From contig CM069432.1 in assembly GCA_035610365.1 (NCBI GenBank), positions 177,553,027 to 177,617,026 of the forward strand: DNA of 64,000 nucleotides, given 5' to 3'. Below are positions 1 to 11,643 of this stretch, piece after piece. Positions within the stretch are counted from its first letter, which is position 1. Each line of letters opens with the position of its first letter. A model generated the notes under the pieces. The model was not told the DNA's origin. It saw only the letters and a program-made list of their open reading frames with translations, and did no database searches. The stretch comes from Aquatica leii. Its lineage: Eukaryota; Arthropoda; Insecta; Coleoptera; Lampyridae. Position numbers and translations under genes: made by a program.

Positions 1-1379
1 AAATATATATTAAAAACTTAAAATGTCGACAAAAAGCACTCTTATTCTTACTGCATTTGGCATCCAATATTATTTTAACATCTGATACGACACTTTTCTT
101 TTGTAATCAACTCCAGTCTGTGGATAACATAATATGTAATAATTATTACATTTCTAAGGTTGTTTTACGTACCATCTTTTTGTCCCTTGCTGCTGACCCT
201 TGAAAAAATCAAATTCATAGTTTCTTATTAATTTTACTACATGGAAATGTTCTGTACATTTAAATCTTCTGGAAGATTCAACATTCTGGAAAATGATCGA
301 ATTTAAAAAACCCTGTAGTAAAGCATTCTTCATTTTTCACAGAGATGATGATCTGTAATAAAATATTTTGATACACTATTTAGATACATTTCCTAATTTA
401 CGCAAAATCAACGTTTGAAAAATTCAAATAGCAAAATAGCTGTCCTCAAAGACTTTGAATTTAAAACTGAATAAACGTTCTAAATCGCTTTAAGAAGCGG
501 ATCCAAAATTCAAATCACTTGCTTAACCTTGGCCAATTAAAATGCATCGTGAACTTGTAATTATGATCTTTACAAATACCTTTCAATTGCACAGTCAGGT
601 TTATTTAGAAATGATCATAGGTTTACAAAGAGAAGATATAATATTTGACATTCTATGTAAAACAGTGCTTCTACAATTTGTAACTTTGTAGGATACATAT
701 GAAGCTTGGTAAATGGAATAATATAGTATATTTTCAAGTTTTTTCTATTTTTACGTATAAACTAATTTTCTGTTCTTTATGCTTACTTTTGTTGCCTGTA
801 TATGTGTTATTGTTAATCTTTGTCATTCTAGACAAAAAATGTTATATTGATCCTTACATTTCTGTCTAGTTAAAACTGATGTTTTAATATAGCAATCTTT
901 GTTTGGCATTTACGTTTACTACTTCTTATATCTTTACTAATTCGTTTGCATCCTGAGAATATCTTTGCATTTAATAATACATCCAATAAAATTTTTAAAT
1001 GTTCGGCACATAAAAATTTGTAAAATACGTTATACAAAAATGGGTTTACTTTTTCTACAGTTTCAAGTATTCTACTTACGAATTGCTTTTTAATTTCTTT
1101 TTAAAAGTATAATTCTGGAAACCAATTTTGAAATACATTTAATGCTATCGTTGATGCTATATTGTGAATCTACTTACAGTTATCTGTAGGAGCAGATAAA
1201 CTTGAAACAGTTGCGCATGTGTTATTTTCATATGAACGATACACCAGAAGTGTCTACATCACTTGAGAAGTTTTCTCTACTCATTTCATATAAATCTGTT
1301 TTTTTTCGTCAAAACATTTAATTCTGTTGTTATTCATATTTATATTTGCCTTCGGATCATTATCTTTGATTCGAGTAAT
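1..1379. other. A+T-rich DNA, no gene recognised
   Basis: No open frame longer than about 60 codons and no motif that I recognise. The stretch lies just beyond the C-terminal end of the P-type transposase fossil on the minus strand, so it may hold the 3' flank of that element, but no terminal repeat was found. Confidence 0.5.
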
Positions 1380-3010
1380 TAGAGCCGACAAAATTTAAAA
1401 AAATGTCATCGTCCGCTTCACAATTAGCATTAGATGAAAGTGGTAATATACTATTAACAGAAACTTGCTTAAATGTTAATCTGAACATTTTTGCAGAAGG
1501 GTTTCTACAATAACCTCCCTTTTGTCGTATAACTGAAAAGAAATTTTCAATTACGTCGTGGTTTTATATCGTTGTCATTAAAAAATTCTTTCCATTTTGT
1601 TTTTCTTGTTCATGAAGTAAAATAACTGCATTAAATAGTTCGAACAAATCCATCAAAGTTCATTTCATTTTTAAAAACATCTACTTTTTTCAAGACTTTC
1701 TTCAGATAAAACACACAAATATGGATTTTTATGAAATCGTATGCGACTATTTAAAAAATCAAACAATTTGCTCATTTCATTTACAGAATTTGCCGTAGGT
1801 GTTTTTAAATCTCCAGTTTTAATTGCAGTTTGCATCGCCGCATACACTCTATTACTAAAAATTGAGCAGCTAGTTTAACAGATAGCTTTTCAAACGCATT
1901 TGGGTTCATATTCGCTTTTGTCATTTTCACTAACGCGCTACCTTTTTCAGATCGGTTATCAATTTCGTAAGTTTGTTGGATATCGGCAAATTTAAAAGTT
2001 TTATTGTCCACAATCGAATCTCCGTTCAATAAATTTTTTCGAATACTTTTAAGCAAATGTGGAGCATCATAAAAAACAAAATATTTACACTCGTCTATCA
2101 CGATATACGGATTGTCAAATGTTACTCCTAATCGTGTTAACGCATTGCGGTTATTGGTTCCTTGATCACAAACTATTCCTTTAACATCTAAACCAATACT
2201 TTTTGATTCCTTTAAAATCATAATTAGTAGTTATCTCCAAAAGTTGAATTTGTAGATATGAAATAGGCTAAAGGCATTTTCCATTTAGAGTATAATCCAC
2301 GAATCATAAATCGAGAGTGCCTCTGTTCCAAATTTGTTCGATCGTCCTAGAAAACCGAGATCTTGAAATCCTATTTCACCTAATGCTTTATAATACTCTA
2401 AGCATTTTTTATTAGAAATTTCGTCAAAACTAATAATGATAAGTTGTTTCCATGCATTCAACTTTACGTTTTAACTCGTTAAAAAAATTATTATTTATTC
2501 CGAGAGAAAATTTAGAAGATCCGATCCAAGGTTTTATTGTGGACAATGATGGTAAAATTAGATTAAGTTTTTTGAAATATTTATAAGCACTTGGTGCTCA
2601 ATGATATAGACCCAGGGAGAATATTTTTTCATCTTTTTGCTATTTTTTTTTGTTTCCTCGGAATAACTGCATATTCGGAAAACTTTTATGTTGACGAGAG
2701 TTAAATTTTACTTTTGCAAGAACATTTTTAAAGTTGAAGCCTTTTTTAAGTCGTAATATTTTCTTTTCAATTTTAAATAATCATTCTTTGTATATTTAAG
2801 TTCCTTTTTAATATGCTCCAATTGTTATTTAAGTTTTACAAAAAGGGTTATTTCGTTAACGTTTTTTTTTTTTTTGAAAATCCGTCAGCTTCAAAATCTG
2901 AAAATAAAGTGTTATTTGCAATTGATAAACCAGTTTGACATTTTTCTGGTGTCAGAAAGCAAACTTTTACATTCTGCGGTATTTCTGAATTTTTTTCTGG
3001 CGTTGTTTGC
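1380..3010 (-). pseudogene. P-element (THAP9-like) transposase fossil
   Basis: This is the decayed gene of a P-superfamily cut-and-paste transposase. Read on the minus strand, blocks appear in the family order but in shifting frames. About 2520-2580 gives LILPSLSTI. About 2290-2440 gives FDEIS, then FQDLGFLGRSNKFGTEALSI, then RGLYSKWKMPLAYFI. Positions 1805-2221 are an open 138-codon block with VCDQGTNNRNAL and YDAPHLLKSIRKNLL, the RNase-H-like catalytic region. About 1500-1570 gives DVIENFFSVIRQKGG, the typical C-terminal motif. A coding-like stretch ending near 3010 may be the linker after the DNA-binding domain; no THAP zinc finger (C2CH) could be read. Frameshifts fall near 2225 and 2310. 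Family assignment is firm; exact limits are not. Terminal inverted repeats were not found. Confidence 0.85.
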
Positions 3011-5240
3011 TCGGAAAATTGTAACTGAGTATGCCTCTTTTATAAAACGATTTTCAGAAACATATTTTTTTAAATAGTTTCTGGAGACAGAGATCTTAGA
3101 GAAAGATTACCTAAAATAAAATATTCAGTCACATATTTATTTACTGTTATATTCTTTTAAAATTGTTATTTCAGTCTTAAGTTGATTTTGCATTTCTTAA
3201 TTAAATCGTATTTCGTTTTTATGTACGTGCGTGAGACGTGTAGTCAAATACGTACGATACCGAATACAAATGTTCGGCTAAAGCCTTGTTAGACAAAATT
3301 TTAAGTACCGACTTCCATGAAACAACGTACTGATTTTTAGGTAAACGTACTTTTTACACTAACTTCGAACAAAACGAATTTTAAAACTGCTTAAACTAAG
3401 GATGTTTATTCGTAGGAGAAACTAAGATTTTACAAACAATTCGATTTTTATATATTTTTATTTTTGTGTATGAAAGGATAGCAGCAACCCTAGCTTTAGT
3501 AATGAAAATTTTGTTATAATTATTTTTTAAAGAAAACTTACTGAAATCATCAGTTACAAAAGTACCGATTTACTTTTAGTTTAGCAAAAGTACTGAACTC
3601 TGTACGAATTTACTGACTTCGGCAACAGGCAACAACATTGTTATTTCTACATCTCTGACATATTTTTATTTATTTAGTAATCGCGCGGCGAGATATCAAA
3701 TTTACAAATATTCGATAACAATTCGTTTAGTCAGAAGCATCCGAGGCTTACCGAAACTCAAGGTTGTCATGTGACGTGAGTGAAAGAGAAGAATTGAGTG
3801 TGTACATTTTTAAGCTTAAAATAGGGTTACATTTTAAAACTACCGCTTTAATTGACGTTATATATAATTATTTATTTTGTAAAAAATGCTTAAACTTCAG
3901 TAAAGTTCCATAACTTTAAAGCGTTATTGTGTTTTGTTCATTTTGATTTTTTACAATAAATAACAGAAATAGATGTCATTTATTTGACGAAAAGAAAAAT
4001 ACAAAAAACTAATTTTTATAACAATAAATAGCTTATTTTATAAGTTCAATACATAACTGAAACAATTTTAAAATTGACGAGTTGATAACAAAAATTGAAA
4101 AACCTGTTTTGTCGTAATGTCACGTAACTAATAACATAAAAACATTAATATCTGGCCAAACAAATTAAAATAAGAAAAAATGTGATTTTTAAGTACAACC
4201 GTTTTCTGTGGAGTCTTAGAAGCAGTAAGCTAAAGATTCGTTGTATTCGTTTCTTTCGTCCCAATTACCTCACATTATCCCAAGTTACATCGTTATTTAA
4301 TATAATCTTAATATCCTTCTCTTGGCAAGTAATGCTCAATACCTACCTCGTGGCACTTGCTGTACAAGTAAAATGCATTGAACATCTGCTAATTTATATG
4401 AAAGAACTGAGACAGTATTTGTATTTTCAAGTAAACGATACATTTTATTTGGGTAAACTTGAGCACTCCCCAATTAAAAATATGTACTTATTGTATTCAC
4501 AAAACAGACAAGTAATTTAACATACTGTGCTTGGGTAAATTATAACTACTAATAGAAACAATTGAACAATTAAAAGAATAATAATCGAAAGATTAATACA
4601 ATGAAGAGAATCGATTGAACAGAAAGTTCATCGTATAGGGCACGAAACATGTTACGATTGTATTAGCAATGTCAATATAAACTTTTTGGGTTAGAATATA
4701 AAAATAATTCAATTTCACTTACCGCAACGTTTAATCCATTTTGCTAATCTTGAACTCTCATGTTTGACTGATGGAAACAGATAAAATTTTAATTGCGACG
4801 TTTTTCTTTTTGAATTCTCGCAATTTTTGTAAACACGCTTATTTCCCGACGTTTTCTACCTAATCAGCTATTTGATTACAGAAAAAATATTAAATTATTA
4901 ATTTTAGAAATATTTCCTTATTAGTTTCCAATTCTAATTTGAAAATGCAGATAGATTTTACCAATATTTTGCAATCTGTGTTCTATTTGGTATTCTACAA
5001 AACTTTGGTTATGTTTGGGTTATATAAACAACAAACTTAATAAACGATATACGTTATGCAGATTTAACAGGTTGCTTTTTAATTAAATGTTTTTACAGTG
5101 ACATCTGGTGTTTGCATCCTAAAACTAGCGTTTTTTTAATTTTGGATGCAACCAATAGATGCGCTACGGTATTCTTGCATCCAAAAGTGGGAGTAAAAAA
5201 TTTGCATTGGATTGGCCTACTATAACATTAATATACAATG
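3011..5240. other. Intergenic A+T-rich stretch without recognised gene
   Basis: A 112-codon open frame at 4182-4520 (plus) has a composition typical of translated A+T-rich non-coding DNA and no motif, so I do not call it. Near 5110-5160 the word TGCATCC recurs on both strands, possibly the edge of a small inverted-repeat element just before the retroelement fragment. Confidence 0.4.
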
Positions 5241-5246
5241 ATATTA

Positions 5247-6360
5247 TATACCAGTTGAGCTGAAATTTGGAGATGACTGTCAGCAATTAAAAGCATTATT
5301 GGATTCGGGAAGTGGTGTATCACTTATTAAATCTAAGTTTATACCAGAGGAACATAGATATCCGTATCTAAGCGCAGATAAGTTCACAGGTATGAACAAT
5401 ACTGTTGTAAATGTAATAGGTACGTTTAGACATAAGTTTAGTATAGATAACGTAGATATCACTTTGGAATTTTGCATAGTTGACGATGATGCCATGAGTC
5501 ATGATTGCTTAGTAGGACGAGACTTCATCTCAAGCCCATTGATTAATGTTCAGTTTTGTAGTGATAAGCTAATTGTTAATGCTAAACAGAATGCAGTTGG
5601 TGAAAAAGATTGTTTTCAAAGTGCAGTAGAGGAGATTATGTTGATTGATACTGAAAGGAAAGAGAATTTAGATTATCAATTAAGTATAGGTCAAAATGTT
5701 GATTTGGAAAATAGGAGTAAGTTTGAAAATATGTTTAACGATGAATATATTGAGCCAAAACGAAATGTTTCTCCGAAAACGAAGTTCGTGGCCGGTGTCG
5801 CGTTAACGCCGAACCACAGTCCATTTTATTTTAGGCCTCTTAGACTCGCGTACACCGAAAAATAGCTAGTAAAAGAAATAATATCTGATTTATTAGATTC
5901 GTCGGAATACTCGTCCCCCATCGTGTTAGTTAATAAGAAAAACGGTTGTAAAAGGCTATGCGTAGATTTTAGAGAGCTAAATAAGCTTACAGTCAGAGAC
6001 CGTTTTCCTATGCCGAACATTGATGAACAGTTGGATAGCATGCAGGGTAAACATTGGTTTAGTAAAATAGATTTGAAGGATGCGTTTTACAATGTTCAAA
6101 TAAGAGATGATTGTACCCAGTATTTTTCATTTGTTACCCCGTATGGGCAATACGAGTTCCTCAAATTGCCTTTTGGATTTTGCAATAGTCCATCAATTTT
6201 TGCTAGATTTGTAAATTCGGTATTTTCCAAGTTAATGCAACAAGGAAAAGTTGTGGTTTACCTGGATGACATTATGGTAGCTACAACTACTATAGAGGAG
6301 AATCTTATCATCTTGAAAGAGGTTTTTCAAGTCCTTGTAGACAATTTATTAGAGTTCTAA
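5247..6360 (+). pseudogene. Ty3/gypsy protease-reverse transcriptase fragment
   Basis: A truncated pol gene of a Ty3/gypsy LTR retrotransposon. The frame opens after a TGA at about 5241. It holds an aspartic protease with active site LLDSGSGVSLI (about 5296), a linker, and reverse transcriptase blocks RLCVDFRELNKLTVRD (about 5955), SKIDLKDAFYNVQI, FLKLPFGFCNSP and catalytic YLDD (about 6259). One in-frame TAG at 5863-5865 splits the frame between protease and RT; a CAG-to-TAG transition would explain it. The frame ends at 6360 just after the RT palm, so thumb, RNase H and integrase are gone, and no gag precedes it. The DSGS protease motif and sequence differ from the three other gypsy elements here, so this is a separate lineage. 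No LTR was recognised. Confidence 0.85.
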
Positions 6361-6912
6361 TGGAAAATTAGGTAGGGTAGGAATTAGATTAAGTACGATT
6401 TAACCAAAATAGTAACATAAGTTGGCACTATGTAAAAAGAAAAAGGTGGGAATACTAACTAAGAAAATGTAGTGATTGAATAATAAAAATGTACATGGCT
6501 ACCGAAAATAATTTTGTCTGAAAGCATCTGCAATAACCCGGAGATCGTTCCCAACACAACATAAACTTGCGCGGTGTTCTTTACTAGAGACTTTATACAC
6601 ATCTCTCTCGCATCAATACCAACGCATTCTATTTCTTGCTATAATGCTATGTTGCCAAGTCTAAATCGCTGCTAGCTTCACTACGGTCAGTTACGGTAGA
6701 CCGGCAACGTAGTAGCAATGGTAGTAGTCAACCACGTTATCAGTATTTACAAAATAGATGTCTTGGTCCAACTCAATGACTTTAGAAGTTGACAGCAAAA
6801 GCGCCACCAAACAACCAGGGGAAAAGCTTTTTTAAAAGCGCGCGAAATTTAAATTCTGTAATATTGGAGTACATTTTTAAAATTAATTAAAACTAATGTT
6901 AAGTTTAAAAAC
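6361..6912. other. Spacer after gypsy fragment
   Basis: No gene seen. A purine-rich tract lies at 6434-6451, but the following bases do not start with TG, so I do not call an LTR. A roughly 31-bp motif at about 6798-6829 (AGCGCCACC then GGGGAAAAGCTT) recurs in the same orientation at 8283-8313. Confidence 0.35.
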
Positions 6913-7389
6913 AAGCTGAATCCTCATGCAGCGTTGACACCGTAAAACGTACGTTGTGTTGACAGCGTTTTTTTGTATTTGCATCCTCATGACAATCGTA
7001 ATCTCGCCGTAACGGTGCACGTCTACTGATGTCTACCAACGCTACCAACTTACAATTTTTTAAATTATTTTGAATGTTTTGAATTTTTCGCTCACTAACA
7101 GTATTAACTGTTCTAAAAAGCATTGATTATTCATATTTTATTAAAATAAATTTGAAATCACAGGTTAAACGTAAAAACCAAAGTGTTGAGAAATAAATAA
7201 GTTGGCATCCTGCTTTGCGCATGCGAATTATGATTTACGTTGTTAACGCTACGTAAAATCTTTAAATATTTTAACGTCAACGTAGACAGTAGTCCGTTTG
7301 CAGCGTAATGGTCACGTGTCTGCGACAGCTAATGAAAATACAATACGCTGGTGTTTTTACAGTGTCAACGCTGCATGAGGATTCAGCTT
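6913..7389. mobile_element. MITE with long terminal inverted repeats
   Basis: A 477-bp non-autonomous DNA element. Its left end AAGCTGAATCCTCATGCAGC at 6913 continues for about 28 bases that reappear as an exact reverse complement ending at 7389, and similarity continues inward with mismatches. No transposase fits inside; a 72-codon minus-strand frame at 6905-7123 overlaps the left repeat and has no motif. Flanking bases do not give a convincing target duplication, so the superfamily is unassigned. Confidence 0.8.
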
Positions 7390-7785
7390 AAATAAAAGAA
7401 ACTCTCAACCTCCACTTTAACCAATTTTAATGATGAAATGAAGGTTGTTTGTTTTAGGTATTTAAGCTGCTAGTACGCAACCTATAGCAGGAGTAAATTT
7501 TGACGGTTCAGAACCTTATAAGATAACTTATTAGTATATACTTAATTGTAAACAATAATAATTAATCATTACTAACTAATAGGTAACTAAGTGTATAACG
7601 AACTTAATAAAAACATTTACACTAACAATATTATTTAATACACTCCCAACTGCTTTTAACAATCTATAACATTACAATTACCTAAACTAATTAATAGCAT
7701 TACTGCGGTGAAAACAGATTACTTGCTGAATTTAATATTGAACGTAACGAATTATTATGTACTTATGTTGACATTGTGGCAAATT
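7390..7785. other. A+T-rich spacer, nothing recognised
   Basis: No coding stretch, repeat or RNA gene seen between the MITE and the DUF4806-like fragment. Confidence 0.4.
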
Positions 7786-8125
7786 GTATAAGTGTTTTTG
7801 TTAATAAATATGTAAAGGCTTTCTTACTTTTTGGCCAAGTAATTTGTAACCGTGTAAAACAGCATTATTAATCAATTTTGGAAGAACTAGTTTCTTATGA
7901 ACTAACTCTTCCGCGTTGTCCTCCATATTTTTACAATTTCTCTTATCTAAAATTACACATCCATTAAATGTAAACTGAATAATTAGGAAACCAGTACAAT
8001 ACTTACGGAATTGTTCATAATTTCTTCTGTTTCAAGATACTTTCTCAAAGCGTCAAGTTGTTCTTGAGAGCTTACAGGAAGATTTAGCTCAGTAATAGAA
8101 ATACTGGCATATTATTTATATAACT
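7785..8125 (-). pseudogene. DUF4806-like gene fragment, two exons (copy C)
   Basis: On the minus strand a first exon (about 8120 to 8012) reads ITELNLPVSSQEQLDAL followed by RKYLETEEIMNNS, then a GTAAGT donor, an intron of about 60 nt ending TTTTAG, and a second exon (about 7955 to 7785) containing KLVLPKLINNAVLHGYK. The short-loop pattern (hydrophobic, then Q-L-x-x-L, then a Leu-rich helix and HGY) recalls the C-terminal part of arthropod DUF4806 proteins; this assignment is tentative. The same two exons and intron lie in opposite orientation at 12.77-13.04 kb with high similarity. No N-terminal exon was found. It could be a remnant of the same transposon family that carries the 12.4-13.5 kb copy. 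Confidence 0.5.
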
Positions 8126-8974
8126 CTAACGTCACTTTCGCTTATATAAAATCCTTTTTGAATCCCAGCAACCAGAAACAGCACAATACGAACCGACCAT
8201 TATTATACGCTTAAAAAAACGTTTATCACAGTAGAAAATACTTAACGGTGAACAAAACATTTTTAAATTTTTTCGGTGATTCAAGCGCCACCTAACGGCG
8301 AGGGGAAAAGCTTCAGGCAGCGTCTCCTAGATGTATAAGCTGTATAAGCAGTTACACTTGTGTAATTCGAAATAAACATCTACATTTTCAAAATATATCG
8401 CAATGCGTAAATACGTATTTAAAAAACTAACGACAAAAAGTCAGATATCAGTTTAAAAGGTAGAAAAAATCTTTCTCGTATTTTAACTTATGTCTTATTG
8501 ACATCTCTTTATAGAATTAGTTATTCTTTGGTACTACCACAAAAGCGTAAACTAAGCTCAAACAGCTTATTGCTGTTAAAAAACAAGAAATATAAAAAAA
8601 TTATCATAATTGTTGTTTACTGGGTGATCAGTCATGATTTAAATATTTTAATCTGCTTAAAGAAAATAAATTTATCAGACAAAAAAATTTTTCAAAGATC
8701 ATCCTTGACTTACTAAAATTAACGATATCTAATTAATTATAGTTCAATGCTGATAAAAGATAAAATTTTAATAGTTACACGACAACCAAATAAATCTCAA
8801 AAGAAAACGCAATTTATTCATGATTTTTATTACACTACAAATTAAAAAATATTTACAACAGAAAGTGTCAAAGTTCAGTTTGTTTATCTAATAGATAACA
8901 TTTAATACCCCCTTTAGAAATTATTTAACCCAAACGATTATTAAAAAATTAGTTATATTGAAACCTTTTTTAAA
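8126..8974. other. Region downstream of PEX16
   Basis: Holds the second copy of the AGCGCCACC...GGGGAAAAGCTT motif (8283-8313) and A+T-rich DNA. On the minus strand an AATAAA-type word near 8817 lies about 160 nt past the PEX16 stop and could be its polyadenylation signal. A 72-codon plus-strand frame at 8498-8716 is not convincing. Confidence 0.35.
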
Positions 8975-10154
8975 TCAGGTTGACCACATATAAAAGTAGG
9001 TTCTTTGCCAAAAAGGCAAATATTGTAATAATGGATTACACAAAAGTCGAGCAAGAGGTACTTTATTTGACATGCATTTTAAAACAGATTGAATTTTATC
9101 TCTGCTATGATTCTCATAAAACGGCGATCTTAAAAGATACAATAATAAAACAACTGTCCTCCGCGATATTTGCATTTTCTGTGTTTTACTTAAACAATTA
9201 AAATCGGCCTTAAAACAGTGTCTATAAAGACGTAAACTGAAATAGTAAATTTTAAATAATGCAAGATTGTTTTCATGAATTTGTGCTTACCTGTATAAGT
9301 CTAATACTAATGATAACATCCAAGGTTTCCATGTGTTATTGCCAAAATATGCAGCAGATCCTAAATGAACAAGCGGTTTTATCACATACAAAGTTTCTGC
9401 TATAATTTGTTTATCTAAAAGTGATTGTTGTATGGCCTGGGTATTATCACATGCCACTTGCTCAAGAGGCTTCCAAGAGCGAAAAGCAACTGGTGGAGCA
9501 GAGTCCACTTTTCTAATTACCCTTCCGGAATGTTTTAATGTAAAAGATATTGAATGTGATTGAAGTTGCTGAAAACTATCATTAACAGCTTTGGGATCGA
9601 TGCAATTACGCTGCAAAACAGGTATAGGAGGGTGTTCTATAATAGGTTCTTTGTAATGAAATAATAGCAACATCCGTGAAATACACCTATTAAATACAAA
9701 CATTATTAATTACATACTTAATTTATATCAAAGCCTTACTTGAAAACCTGTATACAAACAATCACCAACCATCTTCCAGTGTTGCCCCACAGTCTTAATG
9801 CTGATAATTCTAAGAAAACTTCAGAATATTCAATAACTGTTAGCCAAACTTTCAAACGTTCTGATGATGTGGTATGCTGGCTCTTTTGTGATAGACTTAT
9901 TATTTGATCGTTAAATAAAACCAAAAGGTTTGATAAAGAATAAACTAGCTCTGATACCACATGAGAGTTATTTATTCGTCCTACAAGCAAACATTAAATA
10001 TTTACGTATAATTCTGGGAAAAAATTTTACCTGCAATAAAATATGAAATCCATTTCACAGTTGTTTCAAATTCGCTCGTTGTTTGTGGGTTTTTTGTAAC
10101 CCAACGTTTGTACGAATTATATAGTTCTGGTACTGAAAATATTACCGAAGACAT
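8975..10154 (-). CDS. Pex16: Peroxisomal membrane protein PEX16, four exons
   Basis: PEX16 is an integral peroxisomal membrane protein that helps recruit PEX3 and insert membrane proteins during peroxisome biogenesis. Exons on the minus strand: 10154-10031, 9980-9740, 9686-9291 and 9188-8975. All three introns (50, 53 and 102 nt) have GT...AG ends and the phases match, giving 975 nt, 324 codons plus TGA; vertebrate PEX16 is about 336 residues. Recognisable blocks: N-terminal ELYNSYKRWVTKNPQ and KWISYFIAG; central VIEYSEVFLELSALRLWG followed by GRWLVIV; then SWKPLEQ, NNTWKPWMLS; and the C-terminal RRTVVLLLYLLRSPFYE and PLLQYLPFWQRTYFYMW. The start at 10154 gives the expected N-terminus. No stop or frameshift was seen, so it is probably functional although transposons surround it. 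Confidence 0.95.
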
Positions 10155-10764
10155 GTTCTATTTGTGAAATTAATGCAAGGAATAAATATTTAATGTCTTT
10201 GACTTGATAATAAAAAATGATACCTTTTTAACCTCACTTGTAATGATCATAACATATAGTTGTTCTATTTACACCAACGGGAATAATGAATAATCACGTT
10301 TGGGCGAACTATTCAAACGCAATCCTAAACATTTTTGAATCAATTCGAAATTTGGAATGTAACTTTAGATTCAAGTTCACACATACGAATAGATCATCTA
10401 AGAAAAATATTTAGACTTTGGTTTTATTTAAAGATAGTGATAAACCACAATAATATTAAATAATATAAATTATAAAAAAAAAATTGCGCAAAACTAATGA
10501 GTAAATATTGATAAAGTGTTGTAATGCTTACTGTTATAATTTTAGATCCCATGACACGAAATCACCTTATTATAGATCACTTTAACGTTATACTAAATCA
10601 CTGATTATATTCTGTTATTTATGTAATCTTTTTATTAACTTGTATAGTATAAATAGCTAACATTTTGTTATAACATTGGATATTTTTGTAGAACGTTCAG
10701 AAATCACAGAGTCATACAAAACTATATATGTAAGTACAATCTTTTTCGGCTTTTTCTACAGAGG
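10155..10764. other. Upstream region of PEX16
   Basis: A+T-rich with no recognised gene. It should contain the PEX16 promoter on the minus strand, but no clear TATA or initiator element could be picked out. Confidence 0.35.
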
Positions 10765-10784
10765 GTATTAAGCAGTATTATGAC

Positions 10785-10925
10785 GTATCTAGATACAAGT
10801 ATCTAGATACAGTATCTAGATACTTTTGGAGTATCTAGTTACATATCTAGATACACTGGACAAAATGTAACTGTATCTGTATCTAAATACATTTTTCGTA
10901 GTGTCTGAGTGGTTTAGATACTTAG
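10785..10925. repeat. GTATCTAGATAC palindrome cluster
   Basis: At least four full or near-full copies of the 12-bp palindrome GTATCTAGATAC and several half sites (GTATCT) lie within 140 bp of the left hAT end; two or three more lie by the right end at 11715-11760. Clustering at both termini suggests protein-binding sites used in transposition. Confidence 0.8.
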
Positions 10926-11551
10926 ATACTTTTTCTTGCTCAAATTATAAATTATACAAGTTTTTACTAAACACGGCGGTAATTTTTCTGTCATTTCATC
11001 ATGTACATTACAATTTGAGTTTGGAGACTTTGTATTCGGTGTTTTATGAGTGCAATTCTTTCAGCGTAGCTAATTCTAGTGGAATTCTACCAAATTTGGA
11101 GATTTTAAGTAGTAGCGGGTATTTTGTGGGTATTATAAACTGTTGTGGATTTTTGAGGAAAACCGTGCATGAACCTACATTTTATATAATCTAGTATCAC
11201 TAGAGAAATGTGACGTGTTAGCATTTATGCCAACAAACCAAATTCATAATACTTAAAAAAAAAGAAAACGAGTTTCAAGTTTGTAGAACTATGAGTACAA
11301 TTGTGGTTATTGTGGAACTTTTATAGTTTATGCAGAGAATCGCGACAAAATCAATTGGCAACACTGAATTTCTTCATCAGCTCAAATAGAGCAATGAAGT
11401 GGAGAAACTTTTTAGTGTTAATAGTTTACTATTAACTCTACGTCGAAATATAATGACGAGACATTTAACATGCTATTAATTTTAAAACAAAATAAGCTTT
11501 ATTTGTATTTTTTATGCGATTAAGGTTGATAAAGTAATGTTTTGCTTAATA

Positions 11552-11643
11552 CCCAGGCAGCACACTGACGTCATATGATGACACTGACACGTCTTAATGA
11601 CGTCTCGTTTTTGACGTCAATAAGACGTAACGTGCTGTCTGGG
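11552..11643. mobile_element. 92-bp MITE with CCCAG ends and TGACGTC motifs
   Basis: The left end CCCAGGCAGCAC and the right end read inward, CCCAGACAGCAC, form terminal inverted repeats. The 3-bp sequence ATA flanks both sides. The interior is nearly all GACGTC-type palindromes (five GACGT words). It is nested in the hAT element, so it is younger. Its ends resemble those of the elements at 12401-13546, 35695-42680 and 42823-52074. Confidence 0.8.

Noticed and set aside
4182-4520. 112-codon open frame on the plus strand
   Set aside because: Composition follows the A+T-rich background, no motif, no exon partners, no homologue that I recognise.
6434-6451. Purine tract after the gypsy RT fragment as a polypurine tract next to an LTR
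   Set aside because: The following bases do not start with TG and no second LTR copy is present.
8980-9201. 73-codon plus-strand frame
   Set aside because: It is antisense to the last PEX16 exon.
10901-11194. 97-codon open frame inside the hAT element
   Set aside because: No transposase motif; the element has terminal palindromes running into the frame.
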